Assembly (NCBI RefSeq): GCF_900188385.1 | Contig: NZ_FZOI01000016.1 | Location: 62,001 to 126,000 of the forward strand | Length of the DNA: 64,000 nucleotides | Origin: Azospirillum sp. RU38E | GTDB lineage: Bacteria > Pseudomonadota > Alphaproteobacteria > Azospirillales > Azospirillaceae | Reading direction: 5' to 3' | Shown here: positions 19,448-26,633 of the stretch, piece after piece | Layout of the letters: every line of letters starts with the position of its first letter | Numbering within the stretch: the first letter of the stretch is position 1 | The notes under the pieces: model-generated | What the model saw: the letters and a program-made list of their open reading frames with translations, nothing else | What the model was told of the DNA's origin: nothing | Database searches by the model: none | Translations under genes and position numbers: made by a program

Positions 19448-20623
19448 CTAAAATCTGATCTGAAGAACGCCATCGACCATCTTTGCGCTCTGCACATCCT
19501 TTGACAGGACGGAGCGCGGCAGCGGCACATGCCGTTTGAAGGTGCCGATGCGGATGGTCAGATCCTCCTGATGGCGGCTGATATCCAGGTCGCTCTTGTC
19601 AACGAAAGGCAGGTTGATGGTCAGCAGATACCCCTCACCTTCCTTGGTGAAGGTATAGGGGGCACCCTTGTGGTAGAACTGGGCCGGGTCGCCACCGCTG
19701 AACAGGGCGTCGGCCACGCGTTGCAAATTGCGCACACCGATCACTTCATCGTCGAACAGAGGCAGCGACACGGTCGGCACCGGATCGAAATACTCCCGTA
19801 CCTCTTGAGCATAGACAGTCTGCGCCTTCACCCAGCGCGAATAATAGCCGTCGGGCGTATCGGGCAACAGACGGTTTATGACGATGCGGTCAACCGCGAC
19901 GCCGTACATGTTGAAATACATGAAAGCGCGCTGCGTTTCGCGGATCACCATCTTTTCCGCCTGGGTGACGAGGCGAACGCTTGTGGTCTCAGGGTCGACC
20001 AGCATCTTGTCAACACCGGTGATGCGCTCGAACAGCTGCATCATGGCGGTGAAATATTTCTCGTCAGGCAACTTGTAGTCTGTGAAGCGCTTGGCGATGG
20101 GGCCGGCGAACCGCACGATGTTGCGGTCCACATTGAAGCGCTTGCGCACATACCATTCGATGGTAGAGGTCATGGATACGAAACGCAGACTTTCGCTGGT
20201 CGGCGGGCAATCCAGCACGATTACGTCGTATTTTCCTTCCGACATATATTTATTGACGTACATCAGGGCTATAACATCTTCCATCCCTGGAATGACCGCC
20301 ACTTCCTCCGCGATCACGTCGGTCAGGCCGGACGAGGTCATCAGCATGGCGAGATAGCGGTAGATGTCACCCCAGTGCTTCTCAATCTCCATCTGCACGT
20401 CGATTTCCTGGACGTCCAGGTTTTCCGCCGCGCGGACTGGTTCGCCGCCATTATGGTCGAACAGCCCGCGGGGCAGGTCGAAACAATCGAACAAGCTATG
20501 CGCGAGATCGAAGGAGACAACGATCGTGCGATGGCCTTTTTGCGCGCAGGCCAACCCGGTCGCTGCCGACACCGTGGTCTTGCCCACACCGCCCTTGCCA
20601 GACATAAGGATGATACGTGGCAT
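19448..20623 (-). CDS. ArsA/Get3-family ATPase with C-terminal Hsp20-like domain
   Basis: About 391 residues from ATG 20623; a TTG at 20647 would add eight residues. The N-terminal P-loop is the deviant Walker A of the SIMIBI class (SGKGGVGKTT), followed by switch-like SFDLAHS and the VLDCPPTSESLR segment. The last 70 residues (GEGYLLTINLPF onward) resemble the Hsp20-like domain that ends many bacterial ArsA-like proteins. No arsenic genes are nearby, so arsenite transport is unlikely; a targeting or chaperone ATPase is a better guess. It lies upstream of the 74-aa gene and the patatin-PKS chain on the same strand, and is divergent from the thioesterase across about 120 bases that should hold promoters. 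Confidence 0.88.
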   Translation of the reverse strand: MPRIILMSGKGGVGKTTVSAATGLACAQKGHRTIVVSFDLAHSLFDCFDLPRGLFDHNGGEPVRAAENLDVQEIDVQMEIEKHWGDIYRYLAMLMTSSGLTDVIAEEVAVIPGMEDVIALMYVNKYMSEGKYDVIVLDCPPTSESLRFVSMTSTIEWYVRKRFNVDRNIVRFAGPIAKRFTDYKLPDEKYFTAMMQLFERITGVDKMLVDPETTSVRLVTQAEKMVIRETQRAFMYFNMYGVAVDRIVINRLLPDTPDGYYSRWVKAQTVYAQEVREYFDPVPTVSLPLFDDEVIGVRNLQRVADALFSGGDPAQFYHKGAPYTFTKEGEGYLLTINLPFVDKSDLDISRHQEDLTIRIGTFKRHVPLPRSVLSKDVQSAKMVDGVLQIRF

Positions 20624-20744
20624 CTCTATCCATTTCGGCGACGCCAAACACGCCGCTTATGATCTTTGGGAAAGGCACCCCGGAGAAACCGGTATCGCAT
20701 ACGTTGGTTAATTTGTCTTAATCCATTAGCGGTGCGGAGGGCAA

Positions 20745-21650
20745 ATGAATTATATATGCGCTGCACACCAGCACGAACCGGGCGGGCTTTCCTGTCTACT
20801 CGCAAGCTATATTCATTTTGGCTGGGCATGGTCTGAAATGACTTATTCTAATATTGCAAGCGACCCAACATTGCCAAAGAACGCCCTGTCCGGCAAGCAG
20901 ACACCGTGGATCGTGCCCTGGCACCGGTCTGCGCAACCCTGCGTGACGCTGGTGGCGTTTCCCCATGCCGGTGGCACCGCCTCCATGGCCCGGTCCTGGC
21001 CAGGGGGCTTACCGGCATGGGTGGACGTAGTGGCGGTGCAATATCCGGGACGGGAAACACGAATCGGAGAAGAACCCTACGCCCGTGCTACACCAATGGT
21101 AGAGGCGATCACCGAGGCCTTGGCGCCCGCCCTTTCGGGGCCGGTCTGTTTCCTGGGGCATTCGATGGGAGCACTGCTGGCCTTTTTGACAGCGCGCCGC
21201 CTGGCCGCCCGCGGGCACCGGCCGCCCGACCATCTGATTGTGGCCGGCCGGCGCGCGCCCCACCTGCCCGACCCCTTCGAACAGGCGCACGCTCTGCCGC
21301 AGGACCAGTTCCTGGCTCGTCTGCGGCGCATGAACGGCACACCTGCCGCCGTGTTCGACCATGCGGAGCTGATGGAACTCCTGCTGCCCATGCTGCGCGC
21401 TGATTTCGCGGTTAACGAGACCTACCGACACGACGATGACACCCCCGCCCCCTGCCCGGTCACAGCGCTGGGCGGCACGCGCGACCCGATGGCGCGACCC
21501 GACGAGTTGGAGGCATGGCAGACACAGGCACCCCAGGGCTTGACCACGCGCCTGTTTGAAGGCGACCATTTCTTCATCCGCTCCGCCCAGGCAGCAGTCC
21601 TGGAACATGTGACGGACATCCTCTCCGGGCTGAGATCCCATGCCAGCTGA
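20745..21650 (+). CDS. Type II thioesterase (polyketide editing)
   Basis: 301 residues from ATG 20745, which has a GGAGG four bases upstream; ATG 20838 would give 270 residues and fits the family length better, so the start is open. The alpha/beta-hydrolase core is clear: FPHAGG near the N-terminus, GHSMGA nucleophile (Ser140), Asp in GGTRDPMA and His in EGDHFFI. Type II thioesterases clear stalled or mis-primed acyl groups from carrier proteins. It sits divergent to the ATPase-PKS operon and 26 bases before the second patatin gene, consistent with serving this PKS. Confidence 0.92.
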   Translation: MNYICAAHQHEPGGLSCLLASYIHFGWAWSEMTYSNIASDPTLPKNALSGKQTPWIVPWHRSAQPCVTLVAFPHAGGTASMARSWPGGLPAWVDVVAVQYPGRETRIGEEPYARATPMVEAITEALAPALSGPVCFLGHSMGALLAFLTARRLAARGHRPPDHLIVAGRRAPHLPDPFEQAHALPQDQFLARLRRMNGTPAAVFDHAELMELLLPMLRADFAVNETYRHDDDTPAPCPVTALGGTRDPMARPDELEAWQTQAPQGLTTRLFEGDHFFIRSAQAAVLEHVTDILSGLRSHAS

Positions 21651-21676
21651 AGCAACCCGAGAACCACCGAGGCGTC

Positions 21677-22633
21677 ATGTCGACCATCCGTATCCTGGCG
21701 CTTGATGGCGGGCCGCGCGGCCTGCTGATGAACAGCATCCTGCTGCGGCTGGAGAATGAGCGGCCGGGCCTGCTGGACAGTATCGACATCTTTGCCGGCA
21801 CGTCGGCGGGCAGCATCTCCGCAGCCCTCATCGCCGCCGCCGCCACCCCACGCGAAGGCGTGAAGAACGCCATCGAGTTCTGGCGGCGCTGGCGACCCTT
21901 TGCCCAGTCCAAACAAAAGAATTCCCGTTCCTGGATGGCACTGGCCGGGCTCAGCGCCTTCATGACACATGCCTCAATCTATCGTAATCTGGAGGAAATG
22001 CTGGGCGACAGGCGACTTTCCGACCTGCCGCGCAAGCTGCTGATTCCCAGCTTCTGTCTGGATAATGAAGCATCCTTGCGCGAAAGACGGCAATGGTCGG
22101 TGCGCATCTATCACAACCTGCTGCCCGAACTGCTGGATGATGATGACCGGGTGCTGGACATCTGTATGCGGTCCAGTTCCATTCCCATGGTGCATCCTGT
22201 CTATCAGGGCCATATCGATGGGGGGCTGTTCGCCAACAATCCCGCCCTGTGCGCGGTGGTGACGGCCCTGGATTTCGAGGATACGAGCCTGCCGCAGGTC
22301 GAGGTTCTGTCGCTTGGCCAAGGCATCACCAGTACCTACATGCCGCTCACACGCGGCGATGTCGGCTATGGCAAGTGGCTGCTGGATAAGGATAATCCGA
22401 TCGCCATCATCAAGGTGGTGATGGAGAGCAACATGCAGGCCATCAATTACCAGTGCAGCCGTCTGCTGGAGGATCGGTTCATCCGCTTCGATCCCGTGCT
22501 GAACAGCGATGTCGAACCCGATCCCAAACGCCCCTTCACCGAGTATAATAACCGGCAGGAATTCATGGCGGCACAGCTGGACCTGCGGCAGGTGTTGAGC
22601 CGGCTGGAAGCGGCGAACTGGCCGGCACGATGA
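21677..22633 (+). CDS. Second patatin-like phospholipase family protein
   Basis: 318 residues. Nucleophile GTSAGS (Ser43) and catalytic Asp in HIDGGLFANNPA are present. The oxyanion loop reads LDGGPRG, one Gly short of the usual DGGGxRG, so activity may be altered. It follows the thioesterase by 26 bases in the same direction and probably shares its transcript. Its last 71 bases overlap the 3' end of the convergent lipid kinase gene. It shares the gene-family neighbourhood with the patatin at 17927-18994 but is only distantly similar by eye. Confidence 0.87.
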   Translation: MSTIRILALDGGPRGLLMNSILLRLENERPGLLDSIDIFAGTSAGSISAALIAAAATPREGVKNAIEFWRRWRPFAQSKQKNSRSWMALAGLSAFMTHASIYRNLEEMLGDRRLSDLPRKLLIPSFCLDNEASLRERRQWSVRIYHNLLPELLDDDDRVLDICMRSSSIPMVHPVYQGHIDGGLFANNPALCAVVTALDFEDTSLPQVEVLSLGQGITSTYMPLTRGDVGYGKWLLDKDNPIAIIKVVMESNMQAINYQCSRLLEDRFIRFDPVLNSDVEPDPKRPFTEYNNRQEFMAAQLDLRQVLSRLEAANWPAR

Positions 22634-23537
22634 TCCGGCGGCGCTGCGGATGCAGCGTCAGGGTAATGGGCAGCTGGGCCCCCAGATCGCCGTCCAGCTG
22701 AACCGGGGCGTCAGTATCGTCCGCATCCCGCGCCTCCAGCACCACCCGGCGCGAAGGGATGATGCGCACATCCGGCAGCAAATGTACCCGCCCGCACAGC
22801 ACGGCCAGCACATCGCGCAGCAGGGCGCGGCGGCTGGCCTGCGGGAACAGCACCACCTGCAGGATGCCCGATGTCAAATCGGCGTCGCGTGCAAGGATGA
22901 AGCGGCCACCATAATGCCGCCCCTTGCACACCACTACCGATGCCGCCTCATATTCCCCGTCATCCAGCAAGACGCGGTAACGCTGGCGACGGAAGCGCAG
23001 CAGGCCCACCAGACCGGCCAGCACATAGGCACCTTTACCGATGAAGCGTTTCAGCCGCAGGTTGGCACCCGCCACCACGCGCGCATCATAGCCGGCACCC
23101 GCCATCAGCAGGAAAACCCGTCCCCCGCCGGTGCCCAGATGGATGTTGCGTTCCAGGCCACCCAGCAGCGTATCGGCAATAGCGTCGATGCCACTGCCAA
23201 GCCCGATTTCTGTGGCGAAAACATTGGCGGTACCGAGTGGGATCAGCCCGATGGGCAAGTCTATCCCCGCGGGCAGGCCGTTGAACACGGCATTCAGGGT
23301 GCCGTCGCCTCCGGCCACGATAACAGCGTCCAGCGCCCCATATTGACCGATCTTAGCCGCCAGCTGCTCCACCGCATCGCGTCCGGGTGCCTCCTGCAAA
23401 AGCACCTCCAGCCCGGCGCGGCGCAACCTGTCCAGGACCAGCACCATGCGGTCGCGGCGCCGTGGTGCCAGCCTGGCATTGAAGATGACCAGCACACGCC
23501 CAAGCAGCGGCCGGCCGATCGCATCGCTATCTCCCAC
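22563..23537 (-). CDS. Diacylglycerol kinase-family lipid kinase
   Basis: The catalytic domain shows VIFNARLAPRR at the start, the nucleotide motif GGDGTLN, and PLGTANVFATE. The family phosphorylates diacylglycerol, sphingoid bases or related lipids at the inner membrane. I chose GTG 23537 (324 residues) because AGGGGA lies 8 bases upstream and it starts just before the core; the open frame extends to GTG 23702, and ATG 23591 is another option. The 3' end overlaps the patatin gene on the opposite strand. The bases from 23538 to 23956 upstream hold repeat copy A and no gene that I can support. Confidence 0.85.
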   Translation of the reverse strand: MGDSDAIGRPLLGRVLVIFNARLAPRRRDRMVLVLDRLRRAGLEVLLQEAPGRDAVEQLAAKIGQYGALDAVIVAGGDGTLNAVFNGLPAGIDLPIGLIPLGTANVFATEIGLGSGIDAIADTLLGGLERNIHLGTGGGRVFLLMAGAGYDARVVAGANLRLKRFIGKGAYVLAGLVGLLRFRRQRYRVLLDDGEYEAASVVVCKGRHYGGRFILARDADLTSGILQVVLFPQASRRALLRDVLAVLCGRVHLLPDVRIIPSRRVVLEARDADDTDAPVQLDGDLGAQLPITLTLHPQRRRIIVPASSPLPAGSTPAAGPAVPP

Positions 23538-23734
23538 CCTGACATTCCCCTGCTTCAGCACCGCCCACCCGCCAAGCGGACACAACGGCATTTGACCACA
23601 ACTGACAAGGGTGAATGACAAGTGCTGCGGGATCAAGATATCGTTATGAGAGCTGCCCCCCTGAAGAAACGCTGCGACTGGCTTGACGGGGGCATCAGAC
23701 ACAGATCCCGAACGATGCCCGCCGGAAGAGGCAT

Positions 23735-23893
23735 CTCATACCCATCTCCCTTGATCGTGACCGATCCAGGGAGGTTTTGCGCTCCCTCATGCGCCGGGCG
23801 GGCGCATCCGCGCCCTTGGCTTACGCGCCACGAGGTGCTGAGCCGGCAGTCGCAGCATTACCATCGGTCAAGAATTTTGACCGATGGTATTAC
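23735..23893 (+). repeat. Structured intergenic repeat, copy A
   Basis: First of three copies (others at 35067-35231 and 57721-57865). Elements: stem 23768-23773/23782-23787; conserved CTCATGCGCCGG; hairpin 23800-23815 with ATCC loop; linker TTGGCTT; hairpin 23825-23838; AGTC-loop site 23842-23857 (stem decayed here); terminal 13-bp perfect hairpin 23859-23889. A stretch of 52 bases from about 23749 matches copy B with two differences. It lies 3' of the PLP decarboxylase gene, whose transcript would enter from the terminal-hairpin side. Confidence 0.8.
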
Positions 23894-23956
23894 TAAGGTA
23901 TCTTCGCGCATGGATGGCCCACGGGCGGTTATGGCTATGCTTTCGCTGCGAATTGC

Positions 23957-25192
23957 TTAAGCAACAACGCCCTGCAACAGCAGGTGTTCTGTTGCGGGGC
24001 TTCGCATACAATGATTGGATGCCATGGCCGCTGCATAGCCGCCAGCGTTCAAAAGTGCCAGATAATCTCCCTCCCGCATGACCGGTAACGGCCTGTTCTG
24101 GGCAAACAGGTCCAACGCTTCGTTGATATTGCCGGCAATGGTGGCTTGTTTAAGCGCTGATGGAGCCCAGGCTTCGGCCACATCCGTATTCAACACCGCA
24201 GGCACCGGTTCACAGGGTAGGTTGTAAAAAGCGGGCTCAATCGCCAGATTGAAGCCGCCATCAACACCGTAGAACAGCGTGTTCCGCTTTTCCTCAGCCA
24301 GTGTCACCTGCAGCATCAGCACGCCGGCATCCTTGACAATATAGTCACCCGGTTCAACCCAGACCGATACGCCATAACCGCTGAAGTTCTGCCGGATCAG
24401 TGCCGACCAGGCGTCCAAATCCAGCGGACGATCAGTGGCAACATGCGGAACGCCCAGCCCGCCACCCAAGTTGACCAGCCGTGGCCGGTCCAGTTGATCC
24501 AGGAACCAGCGGCATTCCCGCAGCACGGACCCCCAGGCATCCAACTGGGCGTTCAGATAACCGCAGCCGACATGAAAATGGATGCCGTCGACGGTCAACC
24601 CCGCCTGCCGTGCCAGTTCCAGCGCTTCGGTGAACTGCTCCCGATAGATGCCGAATTTGGACGTGCGGTCGCCGCTGTAGCACAGCAAATCATTGTCACC
24701 ATAGCCCACCCCCATCGCGGGGTTGACCCGGATACCGATGGACCGGCCGGGCATCAGCCTGCCTAATCGACGGATCATCGACAGGCTGTCCGCATTGATC
24801 CAGATGCCCGGCTGCCGCGCCAGAACCGCTAGGTCGGCGTCAGAAACGGATGTCGCCGTATATGAAATCTCTGCGGTGTCAAAACCGCACTGCACCGCGT
24901 GACGCACCTCTGCCGGGGAACAGGCGTCGATACCGCACAGGCCCGACATCTTCATCCAGGTCAGCAGCGGAGCGAAACGGTTGGCCTTCATGGCATATCG
25001 GATGGAACTATCCATGCCCGTGGCATCCAACGCCCGCTTCAACCGGCGCAGATTGTCCAGCACCCGTTCACCGGAATAGAAAAAGGCGGGACCACCCGCA
25101 GCAGCAGCGGCGGCGGCCAAATCGTGGCCGCCCAGCAGCAGCCGGTTGCTGACATAGCGTAGGTCCGGGCGCGCCCACCAGAAATCAACCAT
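23957..25192 (-). CDS. Group IV PLP-dependent decarboxylase (Orn/DAP/Lys type), atypical active site
   Basis: 411 residues with the alanine-racemase-like barrel. The PLP Lys is in YAMKANRF, the phosphate and substrate motifs HVGCGY and NLGGGLGVPH are present, and EPGDYIV takes the place of EPGR. The segment that normally reads CExxD (the Cys and Asp reaching the neighbour's active site) is GNINEALDLF here: Glu and Asp remain but the Cys is Asn. The C-terminal GGYAAAM matches the usual GAY. The substrate is therefore uncertain; a non-standard diamino acid or a non-decarboxylating reaction is possible. It is separated by 12 bases from the SET gene and is likely the last gene of the phosphatase operon. 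Confidence 0.85.
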   Translation of the reverse strand: MVDFWWARPDLRYVSNRLLLGGHDLAAAAAAAGGPAFFYSGERVLDNLRRLKRALDATGMDSSIRYAMKANRFAPLLTWMKMSGLCGIDACSPAEVRHAVQCGFDTAEISYTATSVSDADLAVLARQPGIWINADSLSMIRRLGRLMPGRSIGIRVNPAMGVGYGDNDLLCYSGDRTSKFGIYREQFTEALELARQAGLTVDGIHFHVGCGYLNAQLDAWGSVLRECRWFLDQLDRPRLVNLGGGLGVPHVATDRPLDLDAWSALIRQNFSGYGVSVWVEPGDYIVKDAGVLMLQVTLAEEKRNTLFYGVDGGFNLAIEPAFYNLPCEPVPAVLNTDVAEAWAPSALKQATIAGNINEALDLFAQNRPLPVMREGDYLALLNAGGYAAAMASNHCMRSPATEHLLLQGVVA

Positions 25193-25204
25193 GATACCGC
25201 CTAC

Positions 25205-25684
25205 CTATTTCCTGGGCGTTTCACGCCGACCGATGATCCACCCCCGGCAGTTGGGTGCCCCGCACAGGCAGGGAAATTGCTTGAACAGCACATCCTCAGT
25301 GTAGGCGTAATCAATCACCATCGGTTCACCCGGCGCGATGTCCCGCAGCGCCAGCAGTTCAAAACGCTGCATGTCGAGGCGGCAGTTCGGATCGCAGGAA
25401 TGCAGCAGATAGCCGCTGAAATAGGGATCATACAGATGAACGCCGGAACTGATCTGCAGCGTATGCTGCATCACCGCATGACTGATCGATCCGCTGACCC
25501 TGGCAATACGTTGCCCGGCCTTGAAGGCGCGCACGGCATAGACACCCTGCCCTTTGCCCGCTTCCTGCCGGAGGATGGTGCAGTCAGCTTCTGTAGGATA
25601 GCCCTCACCCAATGCAAAGGCATTTGGATATAGGGGGCGTGCAGTTTCGGGGACCGGCGGGGCCGATTGATCATCCGTCTGCAT
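25205..25684 (-). CDS. SET-domain protein with post-SET zinc motif
   Basis: 159 residues. The cofactor loop GKGQGVYA, the pseudoknot segment LLHSCDPNC, the DYAYTED strand and a CLCGAPNCRG post-SET Cys cluster are all visible, the full layout of a compact SET lysine methyltransferase. The Asn of the usual NHSCxPN is Leu. SET proteins methylate lysine on proteins using SAM and are uncommon in free-living bacteria. It is placed between the PrmC-like methyltransferase and the decarboxylase on the same strand. The target is unknown; a protein of this locus or a histone-like protein could be tested. Confidence 0.85.
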   Translation of the reverse strand: MQTDDQSAPPVPETARPLYPNAFALGEGYPTEADCTILRQEAGKGQGVYAVRAFKAGQRIARVSGSISHAVMQHTLQISSGVHLYDPYFSGYLLHSCDPNCRLDMQRFELLALRDIAPGEPMVIDYAYTEDVLFKQFPCLCGAPNCRGWIIGRRETPRK

Positions 25685-25814
25685 AAGGTGCCTTTTACGA
25701 GTTCAATGACAATGCAACTTCGCGGGGGGCGATCCGCCCATCAGTCCATATCAAGGCTTACGCCATCGCCCGAATTACGCAAGCAACCAAATGCAGTGTA
25801 CATGAACGCCGCAA

Positions 25815-26633
25815 TCAGCCTTCTGAAGGAGCCAGATGCAGCAGGCGAACATTGGGGGCAGCGGTCAGAACATTGACGCGCATCTTCCCGGCAGCACCAA
25901 TGATATCGGCGATGTCACTATCAGGCAGCGTACCGCAATTCAGCCAAAGCTGGGTGGGCCAACCCAATTGCTGCACGGCCCGCACCAGTTCCTGATGCGT
26001 GCCGGTACGCCCCGACAGCGGAAACGCCGATGTCGGCGGCATATTGTGATAATGGCCGGCGTCACGATCATCGCCATACAGGGTCGTATCGTCGCCCCAG
26101 GGCAGGTCCGCATAGGCGATATCGGGCGGGGGACGATCCCCCCAGGCTGCGAACATGTCGCTTTCAAGCACCTCCAGCCCCACACCGTGCCGCGCGGCAT
26201 TCTCCCGGCAGAGATCAATGACCGCCGCATCCAGTTCCAGCCCGGTAATCGACAGTCCCGGCACCTCCAGCAGCAGGGTGATGGCCAGCACCCCTGCCCC
26301 CACCCCAATCTCTGCTGCGCGAAGTGGGGCAGGCTGCAATCGCGCCCAATCACCGACCGTCTTCACCAGATGCACCGTCTCCGGGTCGGTGACATAGGCA
26401 CGGCGGTCAATGGCAAACTGACGTCCGGCAAAGCTGATCTGGCCCAGAATGTAAGCCAGCGGATCACCATGCAGGCGACGTTTAAGATAGCGCCGGAAAC
26501 GTGCCAGATCGCCCCTGCTGGCCGCGATCAGCGCATCAATCTCCGTGTCTGGAATGCCCTCCTGCGCCCAGGCCCCCGGATAAAGGTGCATAAATTCGGC
26601 GACCACTGCGGCGGTCCCGATCGGATCAGACAC
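25815..26633 (-). CDS. PrmC/HemK-like methyltransferase with changed NPPY motif
   Basis: 272 residues. The N-terminal helical part leads into DPLAYILGQISFAGRQF and YVTDPETVHLV, the typical PrmC linker, then motif I AEIGVGAGVLA. Where PrmC enzymes that methylate glutamine have NPPY, this protein has ADLPW. It is therefore probably not the housekeeping release-factor methyltransferase; a paralogue with another amide, amine or small-molecule substrate is likely. Its first 8 bases overlap the 3' end of the phosphatase gene, so the two are co-transcribed. The 130 bases between it and the SET gene hold nothing obvious. Confidence 0.8.
   Translation of the reverse strand: MSDPIGTAAVVAEFMHLYPGAWAQEGIPDTEIDALIAASRGDLARFRRYLKRRLHGDPLAYILGQISFAGRQFAIDRRAYVTDPETVHLVKTVGDWARLQPAPLRAAEIGVGAGVLAITLLLEVPGLSITGLELDAAVIDLCRENAARHGVGLEVLESDMFAAWGDRPPPDIAYADLPWGDDTTLYGDDRDAGHYHNMPPTSAFPLSGRTGTHQELVRAVQQLGWPTQLWLNCGTLPDSDIADIIGAAGKMRVNVLTAAPNVRLLHLAPSEG

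Noticed and set aside
19165-19530. A 121-residue version of the small ArsA-linked protein
   Set aside because: The extra N-terminal part overlaps the ATPase coding region, is Cys and Arg-rich, and lacks a ribosome site, unlike ATG 19389.
19448-20623. Arsenite efflux ATPase (ArsA)
   Set aside because: A single ATPase half with an Hsp20-like tail and no arsB, arsC, arsD or arsR nearby; Get3-like is a better description.
23735-23893. CRISPR array or integron attC sites as an explanation for the repeats
   Set aside because: No regular spacer pattern, no cas or integrase genes, and the three copies lie more than 10 kb apart.
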